From Ideonella sp. A 288 (GTDB lineage: Bacteria > Pseudomonadota > Gammaproteobacteria > Burkholderiales > Burkholderiaceae_C), in contig NZ_MWLO01000126.1 of NCBI RefSeq assembly GCF_002198735.1, positions 23,138 to 87,137 of the forward strand: 64,000 nucleotides of DNA. Direction: 5' to 3'. A program made the translations under genes and the position numbers. Of the stretch, positions 24,293 through 34,400 are shown in pieces; the first letter of the stretch is position 1; each line of letters starts with the position of its first letter. The notes beneath the pieces were generated by a model. It did no database searches, was not told the DNA's origin, and saw only the letters and a program-made list of their open reading frames with translations.

Positions 24293-24771
24293 GGGGCGGC
24301 TCCGTGGGGTTGCGTGGTTCGGTGAAGGTGTGAAACGAACTGTAGTGAGTGCAACTGGACCGCAACATCAGCCCAGTTCCCCTTCTGCAGTCCCGGTTCT
24401 TCCCGAGCGCGTGTCAGGCAACTTCCTACAAGGGAAAACCGCCCTGCAGACCGCTTGAACCCGGTCGGGGGCCGCCGTCAAGTGACATCAGCGGAAACAG
24501 CGGGACAAATTCACCTCAAGTTCAAAGATTCCATCGCCGATACCCAATCCAACGGGTGGTCCGCAAGACCCCCGCGGTCCGGCCAGCCGGCCGAAGGACC
24601 GGGACCCCCACCAGGGGACCCGGCACCAGAAGCAACTGGCGCGGGCGGGTCGACCGAGGGTGATGAACCCGACGTCGGCCGGCAACGGCGGTGCCCCGCC
24701 CCGATGGGGGGAACCTCCTGAGTAACGTCGGCGCCTGAAGCCGGAATTCGTGGAATCGCAAGGAGCACATC
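24293..24771. promoter_or_regulatory. Divergent control region of flhDC and fliC1
   Basis: A 479-base gene-free stretch. The fliC1 sigma-28 promoter lies at 24516-24543 and leaves a long 5' leader of about 220 bases with several GC-rich inverted repeats (around 24569-24615). The flhD-proximal 200 bases are AT-richer and should carry the flhDC promoter, but I could not pin it down. Confidence 0.5.
24516..24543 (+). promoter_or_regulatory. Sigma-28 promoter of fliC1
   Basis: TCAA at 24516, 16 bases, GCCGATAC at 24536-24543. It is within one base of the spacing seen before motA and cheY. Confidence 0.8.
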
Positions 24772-25635
24772 ATGCCCATGACCATCAACAGCAACATCCA
24801 GTCGTTGAACGCACAACGGAACCTTTCCGCCTCGCAGTCTTCGCTGGCCACCTCGATGCAGCGCCTGTCCTCGGGCCTGCGTGTCAACTCCGCCAAGGAC
24901 GATGCCGCCGGCCTGGCGATCGCCGAGCGCATGAACTCGCAGGTGCGAGGCATGAACGTGGCGATCCGCAATGCCAACGACGGCATCTCGCTGGCGCAGA
25001 CCGCCGAAGGCGCGCTCGGCAAGGTGGCCGACGCCCTGCAGCGCATGCGCGAACTCTCGGTGCAGGCCGCCAACGCCACCAACAGCGATGACGACAAGGA
25101 CTCGCTGGACAAGGAATTCGGCGAACTGGCCAAGGAAATCCAGCGCGTCGTGAGCGGCACCACCTTCAACGGCAAGAACATCCTCGGCGCCGATGCCGCG
25201 GCGCAGACCTTCCAGGTCGGTGCCAACACCTCGGGCGACGACACCATCGACATCACCACGCTGGACATGACCACCGAGGCGACGATCACCACCGTGGCCG
25301 GCACCGACAACACCGGTGCGGGCCGCGCGGTGATCGACAACACGGCCAACGCCGGCGCCATCCAGACGGTGATGGACAACATCGACCTGGCACTCGACAA
25401 GGTGAACTCCGAGCGCGCCACGATGGGTGCCTCGCAGTCGCGCTTCGACGCCGTGATCTCGAACCTGCAGATCTCGGTGGAGAACCAGTCCGCCTCGCGC
25501 AGCCGCATCATGGATGCCGACTTCGCCGCGGAAACCGCCAACCTCAGCCGCTCGCAGATCCTGCAGCAGGCCGGCAATGCCATGGTCGCCCAGGCCAACC
25601 AACTGCCCCAGCAAGTGCTGGCGCTTCTTCGATGA
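24772..25635 (+). CDS. fliC: Flagellin (first of two)
   Basis: A 287-residue filament protein with conserved N- and C-terminal D0/D1 helices (SLNAQRNLSASQSSL; QILQQAGNAMVAQANQLP). The middle is very short, so the filament lacks the exposed D2/D3 domains of enteric flagellins. AAGGAG precedes the ATG. By eye about nine in ten residues match the next gene, which points to a recent tandem duplication. The Thr-rich centre (TLDMTTEATITT) is where the two differ most and is a possible glycosylation surface. Expression should be from the strong sigma-28 site upstream. Confidence 0.95.
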   Translation: MPMTINSNIQSLNAQRNLSASQSSLATSMQRLSSGLRVNSAKDDAAGLAIAERMNSQVRGMNVAIRNANDGISLAQTAEGALGKVADALQRMRELSVQAANATNSDDDKDSLDKEFGELAKEIQRVVSGTTFNGKNILGADAAAQTFQVGANTSGDDTIDITTLDMTTEATITTVAGTDNTGAGRAVIDNTANAGAIQTVMDNIDLALDKVNSERATMGASQSRFDAVISNLQISVENQSASRSRIMDADFAAETANLSRSQILQQAGNAMVAQANQLPQQVLALLR

Positions 25636-25719
25636 CGCCGCGCTGACCCCCAGTTCGGGGTTGGCCACAGGCGTCGTCGGGCCCGCTGGGCCGGGGCCGC
25701 CGCTGCTCGATTCCGGATA

Positions 25720-25762
25720 GGCACGCGCCACTCCCGCAAGGGACGTGGCGCGTGTGCCTTTG
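25720..25762 (+). terminator. Hairpin terminator after fliC1
   Basis: GGCACGCGCCAC and GTGGCGCGTGTGCC form a long stem with a two-base bulge around a loop of about 12 bases, followed by TTTGTG. The T-run is short, but the stem is very stable, and it lies about 85 bases past the stop. Confidence 0.6.
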
Positions 25763-25989
25763 TGGGGCCGGCGAACGCGCGCTCGTCGACGCGATGAAGG
25801 GGCTGCTGCCACCACGGCGGCGAACTGGGCGGTGTTGCCGCCGCATTTCGGCCCATCCTGCCGCGCTGCGATGCCGAGAATTCATTTGAACGCTGCCGCA
25901 CTCGCAGTGGCGTGGTCCGGAAGGTTTGCCGCCCCTGCAAGGGCGTGCCAGGTTCTCCGGGAGTCATCGATTCTTGTGGAGTGCTCAAC

Positions 25990-26856
25990 ATGCCCCAGAC
26001 GATCAACACGAACCTTGCATCGCTCAACGCGCAGCGCAACCTCAATTCATCGCAGTCCTCACTGGCGACGTCGATGCAGCGCCTGTCGTCGGGCCTGCGG
26101 GTCAACTCGGCCAAGGACGACGCCGCCGGCCTGGCGATCGCCGAACGCATGAACACGCAGGTGCGTGGCATGAACGTGGCGATCCGCAATGCCAACGACG
26201 GCATCTCGATGGCGCAGACCGCCGAAGGCGCGCTCGGCAAGGTGGCCGACGCCCTGCAGCGCATGCGCGAGCTGTCGGTGCAGTCGGCCAACGCCACCAA
26301 CAGCGACGACGACAAGGACTCGCTGGACAAGGAGTTCGGCGAGCTCGCCAAGGAAGTGCAGCGCGTGCTCGCGGGCACCACCTTCAACGGCAAGCACATC
26401 CTCGGCGCCGAGGCGGCGGCTCAGACCTTCCAGGTTGGCGCCAACACCTCGGGCGACGACACCATCGACATCACCACCAACGACCTGACGGTGGATGCGC
26501 TGATCACCGTGGTCGCCGGCACCGACAACACCGGCGCCGGCCGCGCGGTGATCGACAACACCGCCAATGCCGGTGCCATCCACACCGTGATGGACAACAT
26601 CGACCTGGCGCTGGACAAGGTGAACTCCGAGCGCGCCACGCTGGGCGCCGCGCAGTCGCGTTTCGACGCGGTGATCTCCAACCTGCAGATCTCGGTGGAG
26701 AACCAGTCGGCCTCGCGCAGCCGCATCATGGACGCCGACTTCGCCGCGGAAACCGCCAACCTCAGCCGCGCGCAGATCCTGCAGCAGGCCGGCAACGCGA
26801 TGGTGGCGCAGGCCAACCAGCTGCCGCAGCAGGTGCTGCGACTGCTGCAGAACTGA
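25990..26856 (+). CDS. fliC: Flagellin (second of two)
   Basis: A 288-residue near copy of the upstream flagellin. The D0/D1 ends are almost identical, with differences concentrated in about twelve residues of the short central region and at the last two codons. The ATG at 25990 starts with the same Met-Pro as copy one and has GGAG upstream; a longer frame starting at 25912 looks noncoding. I found no convincing sigma-28 site in the 350-base gap, so this copy may depend on read-through or a different promoter. Confidence 0.95.
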   Translation: MPQTINTNLASLNAQRNLNSSQSSLATSMQRLSSGLRVNSAKDDAAGLAIAERMNTQVRGMNVAIRNANDGISMAQTAEGALGKVADALQRMRELSVQSANATNSDDDKDSLDKEFGELAKEVQRVLAGTTFNGKHILGAEAAAQTFQVGANTSGDDTIDITTNDLTVDALITVVAGTDNTGAGRAVIDNTANAGAIHTVMDNIDLALDKVNSERATLGAAQSRFDAVISNLQISVENQSASRSRIMDADFAAETANLSRAQILQQAGNAMVAQANQLPQQVLRLLQN

Positions 26857-26880
26857 CGCCGGGCAACGCCGTGGGGGCGA

Positions 26881-26912
26881 TGGCCGCGACGCCGCTGGCG
26901 TCCGCGGCCGTG
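26881..26912 (+). terminator. Hairpin after fliC2
   Basis: GGCCGCGACGCC pairs with GGCGTCCGCGGCC (one bulged base). No clear T-run follows, only GATCGTTTG, so it may act as a message-stabilising hairpin or a weak terminator. Confidence 0.4.
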
Positions 26913-26930
26913 ATCGTTTGTAACGCCAAC

Positions 26931-26957
26931 TCAAGTCGGCGCCACAGACGCCGAAAG
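26931..26957 (+). promoter_or_regulatory. Sigma-28 promoter of fliD
   Basis: TCAA, 15 bases, GCCGAAAG, 26 bases before the fliD ATG. The -10 deviates at one central position from GCCGATAA. Confidence 0.65.
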
Positions 26958-26982
26958 CCTGGACGAGAAGGAGTCAAAAGCC

Positions 26983-28455
26983 ATGGTCTCGTCGATCAGC
27001 AATGTAGGCACCATCAGTTCGGCCGGGCTGGGCAGCGGGCTGGACGTGAGCGGCATCGTCACGCAGTTGATGGCGCTGGAGCGCCGGCCCTTGCAACTGC
27101 TGGAGTCGCAGGCCACCAACCTCAACACCAAGCTGTCCACCTACGGCAAGCTGCAGAGCTATTTCTCGGCACTGCGGGACAAGAGCAACGACCTCGTGTC
27201 GAGCACGCTGTGGAGCGCCACCGTGGCCGCGTCGACCGATGCCGCGGCGGTGAAGGTGTCCACCGGCACCAACGCGGCCACCGGCAGCTATGCGGTCGAG
27301 GTGCAGAAGCTCGCCAAGGGCCAGACCATCACCACCGGCACCGCGCTGGCCAACAAGGACGCCACCCTCAACGAGGGCACGCTGACCATCGAGCTGGGGG
27401 CCTGGACGGGCCTGGCCGCACCGGATGAATTCGCGCCCAAGTCGGGCAGCGCGCCGGTGGCCATCGCCATCGGGGCCGGCGAGACCAGCCTGGCGAAGAT
27501 CCGCGACAAGATCAACGGCGCCGGCGCCGGCGTGGTGGCCAGCATCATCACCGACGCCAGCGGCGCGCGGCTGTCGCTGCGCTCGAAGGACACCGGCGCC
27601 GAGAACGCCTTCCGTGTCAGCGTCACCGAGACGGCCGACGACGGCGTGGCCGGCACCGGCCTGTCGGCACTGGCCTACGACGCCACGGTGCCCGCCTCGC
27701 CCATGACGCGCTCGCAACTGGCGATCAACGCCGAGGCCACGGTCAACGGCATCCCCGTCTCGTCAGCCGGCAACACGCTGAACAACGTGGTCGACGGCCT
27801 GACCATCAGCCTGCTGAAGGAAACCACCGCCCCCGTCGATGTGACGGTGAGCGCCGACAGCGCGGCCATCAAGCAGAAGCTCACCGACTTCGTGGCGGCC
27901 TTCAACGACCTGTCCGGCTTCCTGCGCACGCAGATGGCCTACAACGCCGACAGCAAGACCGGCGGCATCCTGCAGGGCGACCAGAGCGTGATGTCGCTGC
28001 AGCGGCAACTGCGCGACGTGCTCAACCAGGCCTCCACGGCCTCGGGCACCTGGACGCGCCTGTCCGAGGTGGGGATGTCGCTGAAGGCGGACGGCTCGAT
28101 GGAGCTCAGTGCCACCAAGCTGGACAACGCCTTGGGCAACCTGCCCGAGCTGAAGAAGCTGCTGGCCACCGACGGCGCCGACAACGCCAGCTCGGGCTTC
28201 ATGCGACGCTGGAAGCGCCTGGCCGACACCTCGCTGGGCAGCGGCGGCACCTTCGAGACGCGCAAGGAAGGCATCAACGCCAACCTCAGCCGCAACGCCA
28301 AGACGCAGGACGGCATGACGCTGCGCCTGGCGCAGACCGAAGCCCGGCTGCGTGCCCAGTACAGCACGCTGGACACGCGCATGGCCACGCTCAACGGCCT
28401 CAGCGGCTACCTCACGCAGCAGATCACGGCGTTCAACAACAACAACGGCAACTGA
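26983..28455 (+). CDS. fliD: Flagellar filament cap FliD
   Basis: A 490-residue cap (hook-associated protein 2). The N-terminal FliD domain is SSAGLGSGLDVSGIVTQLMALERRPL, and the C-terminal domain (about 240-470) ends in a coiled coil (LRAQYSTLDTRMATLNGLSGYL). It sits at the filament tip and inserts flagellin. AGAAGGAG precedes the ATG. A sigma-28 site is upstream and a strong terminator downstream, so it appears to be its own transcription unit. Confidence 0.95.
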   Translation: MVSSISNVGTISSAGLGSGLDVSGIVTQLMALERRPLQLLESQATNLNTKLSTYGKLQSYFSALRDKSNDLVSSTLWSATVAASTDAAAVKVSTGTNAATGSYAVEVQKLAKGQTITTGTALANKDATLNEGTLTIELGAWTGLAAPDEFAPKSGSAPVAIAIGAGETSLAKIRDKINGAGAGVVASIITDASGARLSLRSKDTGAENAFRVSVTETADDGVAGTGLSALAYDATVPASPMTRSQLAINAEATVNGIPVSSAGNTLNNVVDGLTISLLKETTAPVDVTVSADSAAIKQKLTDFVAAFNDLSGFLRTQMAYNADSKTGGILQGDQSVMSLQRQLRDVLNQASTASGTWTRLSEVGMSLKADGSMELSATKLDNALGNLPELKKLLATDGADNASSGFMRRWKRLADTSLGSGGTFETRKEGINANLSRNAKTQDGMTLRLAQTEARLRAQYSTLDTRMATLNGLSGYLTQQITAFNNNNGN

Positions 28456-28472
28456 CCGTTCCCGCCCTCGAC

Positions 28473-28510
28473 ACGGCCGCCGGCACGCTCATGCCGGCGG
28501 CCGTTTCATT
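28473..28510 (+). terminator. Rho-independent terminator after fliD
   Basis: A perfect 13-base stem, ACGGCCGCCGGCA with TGCCGGCGGCCGT, a six-base loop, then TTTCATTTG. Confidence 0.85.
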
Positions 28511-28550
28511 TGTTGCAGGCCCCTGGGGATTCACCGGTGTCGGACGTGGC

Positions 28551-28578
28551 TCAAGTGGTACGCATGGCTGTCCGATAA
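28551..28578 (+). promoter_or_regulatory. Sigma-28 promoter of fliS-fliT
   Basis: TCAA, 16 bases, TCCGATAA. It is 34 bases before the fliS ATG and has the same spacing as the fliC1 promoter. Confidence 0.75.
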
Positions 28579-28611
28579 CCCATCAACAGCCCGCGACACA
28601 CACCCCACACC

Positions 28612-29049
28612 ATGTACAGCGCCCCCTTTGCCTCCCGCATGGCCCCGCATCGCCAGCCCGCCGGTGTCTACCACCAGGTGGGCGTGCAGACCGCGGTGTC
28701 CGGCGCCTCGCCGCACCAGCTGGTGGCCCTGCTGTTCGACGGCTATTTCGCCGCCGTGCAGCGCGCCCGCCACGCCATCCAGCAAGGCGACACGGCGGCC
28801 AAGAACCGCGCCATCAGCCATGCCGTGCGGATCATCGACGAAGGCCTGAAGGCGAGCCTCAACCTGACCGCCGGCGGCAAGCTCGCCACCGACCTGTCGG
28901 ACCTGTACGCCTACGTCTGCCTGCGACTGACGCAGGCCAACCTGCGCAACGACGAGAAGGCGCTCGACGAATGCCGGCAGCTCATGCAGCCCCTGCACGA
29001 AGCCTGGTCGGCGATCGGCCCCCGCCACGACGCAGCCAACCACCTGTGA
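28612..29049 (+). CDS. fliS: Flagellin export chaperone FliS
   Basis: A 145-residue helical chaperone. GVQTAVSGASPHQLVALLFDG and the later LSDLYAYVCLRLTQANLRND are the FliS hallmarks. It holds the C-terminal helix of flagellin before export. fliT starts five bases after its stop. Confidence 0.92.
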   Translation: MYSAPFASRMAPHRQPAGVYHQVGVQTAVSGASPHQLVALLFDGYFAAVQRARHAIQQGDTAAKNRAISHAVRIIDEGLKASLNLTAGGKLATDLSDLYAYVCLRLTQANLRNDEKALDECRQLMQPLHEAWSAIGPRHDAANHL

Positions 29050-29054
29050 ATGCC

Positions 29055-29372
29055 ATGTACAGCCAAACCGCCATGACCACGAGCCTGCTGACCTACTACG
29101 AGGCCATCGAGAAGGCCAGCGCCGACATGCTCGACGCGGCTCGCGCCGGCAACTGGGACCACGTCATCAAGCTCGAGGGCGCCTGCGTGCTGCTCATCAG
29201 CCAGCTGAAGAACGCCGCCAAGGCCAGCCCGATGAGCACCGAGGAAAGCCAGCTCAAGTCGCGCATCATGCAGCGCATTCTGGTCAACGACGCCGAGATC
29301 CGCCACCTCGCGGAGCCTTGGATGGACGACCTCGACCAGATGATGGGCGGCAAGCAGACCACGCTGCACTGA
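29055..29372 (+). CDS. fliT: Flagellar chaperone FliT-like protein
   Basis: A 105-residue small helical protein (YYEAIEKASADMLDAARAGNWDHV) in the position of fliT. FliT binds FliD and, in enterics, FlhDC. Sequence alone is weakly conserved in this family, so the name rests on size, helix pattern and context. A second ATG six codons in is possible. Confidence 0.75.
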   Translation: MYSQTAMTTSLLTYYEAIEKASADMLDAARAGNWDHVIKLEGACVLLISQLKNAAKASPMSTEESQLKSRIMQRILVNDAEIRHLAEPWMDDLDQMMGGKQTTLH

Positions 29373-29424
29373 GCGACGACCCGCTCCCTTCCCGCGCCCG
29401 ACTCCCGCAGCAGAGGAACCCGCG

Positions 29425-30189
29425 ATGGCCTTCATGGACACCCAACCCGCGCCGCTCGGCGACATCGACGGCCTGGACCCGTACGCGGCATTCCGCGTGG
29501 ACGCCACGCGCGAGATCATCGCCCTGCTGCGCGAACTCAACGAGACCGGCTCGCCGGTGCAGCTCAGCGCCCCGGGCGGCGCCCACATGTCCACCGTCAT
29601 CTGGTCGGTCGACGTCACCGGCCACCGCATCTCGATGCGCGCCGAGCCCGACGATCCCCAGCTGTCGCAGCTCATCGACGCCAACGAGGCCACGGCCGTG
29701 GCCTACCTCGAAGCCGTCAAGCTGCAGTTCGACGTGAACGACCTGGTGCTGGTGCGCGGCGCACGGGCCTGCGCCCTGCAGGCGCGGATGCCGCAGGCCA
29801 TGCACCGCTTCCAGCGCCGCCAGGCCTTCCGCGTGCGGCCGCAGATGCGCACCGCGCCCACCGCGGTGATGCGCCACCCGGCAATGCCCGACATGCAGCT
29901 CGCGCTGCGCGTGCTGGACGTGAGCATCGGCGGCTGCTCGCTGCTGCTGCCCGACGACGTGCCGCCCCTGGCGGCCGGCGGACAGGTGCGCGGCGTGGTC
30001 TTCGAGCTCTCCCCCGACGCCCACTTCGTCGCCACCCTGCAGGTGCACCACGTCACCTCCATCCGGCCCGACGCCACCGGCGTGCGGCTGGGCTGCGAGT
30101 TCGTGCGCCTGGGCGCCGATCACGAACGCATGCTGCAGCGCTACATCGACCAGACGCAGAAGCGCCATCGCCTGCTGTCCCTGAGTTGA
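29425..30189 (+). CDS. ycgR: Flagellar brake protein YcgR (PilZ)
   Basis: A 254-residue protein with an N-terminal YcgR domain (about 20-125) and a C-terminal PilZ domain. Cyclic di-GMP binding residues are intact: R132-x3-R136 in RRQAFR, and D165-V-S-I-G-G170. When loaded with the nucleotide, such proteins bind the stator or rotor and slow swimming. It follows fliT by 52 bases, so it may be part of the late flagellar transcript. Three GGDEF proteins in the same window could supply its ligand. Confidence 0.9.
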   Translation: MAFMDTQPAPLGDIDGLDPYAAFRVDATREIIALLRELNETGSPVQLSAPGGAHMSTVIWSVDVTGHRISMRAEPDDPQLSQLIDANEATAVAYLEAVKLQFDVNDLVLVRGARACALQARMPQAMHRFQRRQAFRVRPQMRTAPTAVMRHPAMPDMQLALRVLDVSIGGCSLLLPDDVPPLAAGGQVRGVVFELSPDAHFVATLQVHHVTSIRPDATGVRLGCEFVRLGADHERMLQRYIDQTQKRHRLLSLS

Positions 30190-30200
30190 CGCGATCCGCC

Positions 30201-30650
30201 GTGGCCGCCGCCCTGCCCTCGAGCCACCGCGCGGCCCCTGCCGGCCGCCGGCCCCGCGGCTTCTCGCTGGTCGAGATCGGCGTGACGCTGGCGGTGGTGG
30301 CCCTGGTGGCCACGCTGGCGGTGCCTTCCTACCTCGAGCAACTGGCGCGCAGCCGCCGACCGGAGGCCATGGCCGCCCTGCAGCAGCTGCAATGGGCCCA
30401 GGAGCGCCATCGCCAGGACCACGGCCGCTATGCCGAACGGCTCGACCAGCTGAAAGGCGCCGTGTCGCGCCGCAGCCCGAACGGGCACTACCGCCTCGAG
30501 ATGACCGGCCACGGCCCCGAGGCCTACGACGCCACGGCTCATGCCGAGGCCAGCCAGGCGCGCGACCGCGCCTGCCCCATGCTGACGCTGCACGTGCAGG
30601 GCGCCATCACCCGCCGCGAGCCGGACGGGCGCTGCTGGAGCGGTGGATGA
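30201..30650 (+). CDS. Type IV prepilin-like protein (PilE/GspG type)
   Basis: About 149 residues. The leader ends in RPRG^FSLVEIGVTLAVVALVATLAVPSY, a class III signal cut by prepilin peptidase with the conserved Glu5. The rest is the PilE-like pattern (AMAALQQLQWAQERHRQDHGRYA), with two Cys near the end. A TTG at 30186 overlapping the ycgR stop is an alternative start. The next pseudopilin overlaps its stop (ATGA), so the pair is one unit. Confidence 0.75.
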   Translation: MAAALPSSHRAAPAGRRPRGFSLVEIGVTLAVVALVATLAVPSYLEQLARSRRPEAMAALQQLQWAQERHRQDHGRYAERLDQLKGAVSRRSPNGHYRLEMTGHGPEAYDATAHAEASQARDRACPMLTLHVQGAITRREPDGRCWSGG

Positions 30651-31180
30651 CCACGCCAACGCGCCTGCACGCCGGTGCCCATCCCACGAGGCCCTGGCAC
30701 GGGCTGACGCTGATCGAGCTGACCATTGCGCTGGCCGTGCTGGCGCTGCTGATGACCATGGGCGTGCCGCCGATGGCCAGCTGGATGGGCCGCCACCGGC
30801 TGCGGGCCACCGCCCAGCACCTGGCCGTCGACCTGGGCGAGGCCCGGCACGAGGCGGTGCGGCGCGGCCAGACCTTGCACGTGCGCTTCCAGACCGGCCG
30901 CGATTGGTGTTATTCGGTGGCGCTTCGGCCCGACGCCGACTGCCGCCAACCCGACGCCCAGGTGCTGAAGACCGTGCGCGCCCGCGACCACGCCGGCGTG
31001 CAGCTGGTCGATGCGAGACCCCTGGAGATCGACGGCCGCGACGGCAACGCCTCGGCGCTGCGCGGCTACGGCCGCTTCGCCTCGCCGCAGGGCGACGAGC
31101 TGCAGGTGCGGCTGCTGCCGATCGGCCGCGCCGGACTGTGCGCACCCGAAACTGCCTGGCCCGACATCGGGCGTTGCTGA
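30647..31180 (+). CDS. GspH/FimT-type pseudopilin
   Basis: A 177-residue protein with the prepilin motif WHG^LTLIELTIALAVLALLMT and then the GspH/FimT pattern (GVPPMASWMGRHRLRATAQHLAVDLGEARHEAVRRG). It is probably a minor pilin that primes pilus assembly. It overlaps the preceding prepilin gene by four bases. No assembly ATPase or secretin is nearby. The 294 bases after it hold no gene I can support. Confidence 0.75.
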   Translation: MTTPTRLHAGAHPTRPWHGLTLIELTIALAVLALLMTMGVPPMASWMGRHRLRATAQHLAVDLGEARHEAVRRGQTLHVRFQTGRDWCYSVALRPDADCRQPDAQVLKTVRARDHAGVQLVDARPLEIDGRDGNASALRGYGRFASPQGDELQVRLLPIGRAGLCAPETAWPDIGRC

Positions 31181-31474
31181 GGCGCCACCGGCAGCCACGC
31201 CACACCGGCGCCGGCGCGACAGCTTCGCCGATCGGGCCATGCTGCAGGCCATCCATGCCGAGGCCAGCGAGGTGGATGCGGCAGGTGACCGGCTTGGTCG
31301 GCACGTTCCCGCTGACGGGCTGCGGGTACTGACGCGCAGGCACGGAGCCACGGCGCGGCGTCGCCCCGTCCATCGCAGGAAATGGCGAGGATTCCGGGCC
31401 GTTTCGTGGCAATGGACCGATCCAGACGCCCCTACGATGCGGCCCAAATGGGACCATTGCGCACGGAGACCCAA

Positions 31475-34400
31475 ATGCACGTTGCCCCTGGCCGCCATGA
31501 CGAAATCGGCGCGCTGGCCGCGCTGAGCAGCCTGGAGGTGCTCGACAGCGGACCTGAGCCCGAGCTCGACGCGCTGGTGCGCATCGCCTCGACGGTGTGC
31601 GGCGTGCCGATCTCGCTGATCAGCCTGGTCGATGCGGAGCGACAGTGGTTCAAGGCCAACATCGGCCTGCCCGGCGTGTCGGAGACGCCGCGCGACGTTG
31701 CGTTCTGCGCGCATGCGGTGCTCCAGGACGGCCTGTTCGAGGTGCCGGACGCCACCCAGGACCCGCGCTTCGCCGACAACCCGCTCGTGTCGGGCGCGCC
31801 CGACATCCGCTTCTACGCCGGCGCGCCCCTGCGACTGAGCAGCGGCCACCGCGTGGGCACGCTGTGCGTCATCGACCGCCGGCCGCGCTGGCTCGACCCC
31901 ACCCAGCGCGACGTGCTGCGGCAGCTCGCCGTGGCGGCGGCACAGATCCTGGAAGGACGCCACGCGATCCGGCAGGTTGAACGGGCCAACGCCGAGGCTG
32001 CAGCGGCCGCACTGGTGCTGCGGCACAGCGCCGACGCGGTGATCGGGCTCAGCATCGGCGCCCATGTGAAGCAATGGAACGGTGCCGCGGAACGGATGTT
32101 CGGCTATGCGCCGCAGGAGATCGTCGGGCAGCCCATGGCGCTGCTGGTGCCGCCCCAGGACCACGGTGCGCGCGACAGCGTGTTCGGCCGGCTGACCCAC
32201 GATGGCGACTCCGAATCGTACGAGGCTGTGCTGGTGCATCGCAACGGCACGCCGATCGACGTTGCGATCACCCTGGTGCCCGAATTCGATGCCGCTGGGC
32301 AGCGAACCGGCTGCACCAAGTTCGTTCGCGACATCAGCAAGCGCAGGCGGGCCGAGCGGGCGCTGCTGGAAAGCGAACGCAGCCTTCGCTTCGAGGTGAC
32401 CGAGCGCGAGCGGGTGAACGGCCTGCTGATGCGCAGCACCGCATCGATGCAGGAAGCCCAGCGCCTGGGCCGCATCGGCAGCTGGGAATGGCGCATCGAC
32501 CCGGACATCACCACCTGGTCCGACGAGCTCTACCGCATCCTCGGGCAGGACCCCAGATGTCCTCCGCCAAGCTACGCCGAGCACGCCATGGTCTACCTGC
32601 CGGCCAGTTGGGCCCTGCTCCAGGCCGCGGTGGAACAGGCACTGCGTACCGGCGAGCGCTACGCGATGGACCTGGAGTTCCAACGGCCCGACGGCGGGCG
32701 CGGCTGGGTGCACGCGCGCGGCGAAGCCATGCGCAATATCCGAGGTGACATCATTGGCCTGCGCGGCACCGCCCAGGACGTGACCGACGCGCGCCGACTG
32801 TCCGCCGAACTGGCCCGCCAGAACGAGTTGCTGCGGGTCACGCTGCAATCCATCGGCGACGCCGTCATCACCACCGACGCCGAAGGCCGCGTCACCTGGC
32901 TCAACCCCGTGGCCGAGCGCATGACCGGCTGGCCGTCTGCCGAGGCGTCGGGCCGGCCGCTGACTCAGGTGTTCAACATCGTCGACGCAGAAACGCGGCA
33001 GCCCTCCACGAACCCCGTGGCCGCCTGCCTGGCGCAGGACGCGGTCGTCGGCCTGGCCCAGCACACCTTGCTGGTGTCGCGCGACGGCGCCGAATTCGGC
33101 ATCGAGGATTCCGCCGCACCGATCCGCAGTGACCGCGGCGACATGCTCGGCGTCGTGCTGGTGTTCCACGACGTGACGGAGCAACGCCGGCTTTCGGGCG
33201 AGATGAGTTTCCGCGCCACCCACGATGCGCTGACCGGCCTGGTCAACCGCGCCGAGTTCGAGACCCGGCTGAGCCGCACGCTCGACAAGTCGCACCAGGA
33301 CCGGAGCGAGCACGCGGTGCTCTACATCGACCTGGACCAGTTCAAGCTCGTCAACGACGCCTGCGGCCATGCGGTGGGAGACCAGTTGCTGCAGCAGGTG
33401 TCCAGGCTGCTGGCCGACGCCGTGCGCGCCCGCGACACCCTGGCGCGATTGGGCGGCGACGAGTTCGCTGTCATCCTGGAGCACTGCACCAGCGAGCAGG
33501 CCCAGCGAGTGGCGCAGCAGGTCTGCGACCGCATGGACGATTTCCGCTTCGTCCACGATGGCCGACGCTTCCGCATCGGCACCAGCATCGGGCTGGTGCC
33601 CCTGGACTCGCGCTGGGCCTCCACCGCCGCCATCCTGCAGGCCGCCGACACGTCGTGCTATGCCGCCAAGGAAGCTGGCCGCAACCGCGTGCACGCCTGG
33701 TTCGACACCGACGGTGCGATCCGCGCGCGCCACGGCGAAATGCAGTGGGCCTCGCGACTCGAGACGGCGCTGGACGAAGGCCGTTTCGTGCTCTTCGCGC
33801 AGCGCATCGAGCCGCTGCACGGCAAGGCCGGTGGGCTGCACGCCGAAGTGCTGCTGCGCATGCTCGACGACGACGGTGCCCTGGTGCCGCCGGGCGCCTT
33901 CCTGCCCGCAGCCGAACGTTTCCATCTGGCCTCGCGGATCGACCGCTGGGTGCTCAGGCGGGCCGTGGAATGGATGAAGGCCGTGCCGGCAATCGACAAG
34001 ATCGAGAACCTCAGCGTCAACCTGTCGGGTCAGTCCATCGGCGACCGCTCATTCCACCGCTGGGCCCTCGAACTGCTGGGCGACGCTGGCGCCGCCGTGT
34101 GCACCCGACTGTGCCTGGAGATCACCGAAACCGCGGCCGTGACGAGTTTCGCCGATGCCACCGTGTTCATCGAGAGGGTGCGCGCAGCCGGCGTGAAGGT
34201 GGCGCTGGACGACTTCGGCGCCGGCGCGTCGTCGTTCGGCTACCTGAAGACGCTGCCGGTGGACTACCTGAAGATCGACGGACAGTTCATCCGGAACCTC
34301 ATCACCGACCCGCTCGACGAAGCCGCCGTGCGCTGCTTTGCCGATGTCGCCAAGGTGATGGGCATCGAGACCGTGGCCGAGTTCGTCGAGAACGCCGAGG

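Noticed and set aside
25873..25880. GCCGAGAA before fliC2 as a sigma-28 -10
   Set aside because: No TCAA or TAAA lies 15-16 bases upstream; a sigma-54 reading of nearby TGGTCC...TTTGC also fails on spacing.
30539..33925. A 1,128-codon minus-strand open frame
   Set aside because: Antisense to the pseudopilin and GGDEF-EAL genes; no conserved motif and no ribosome site.
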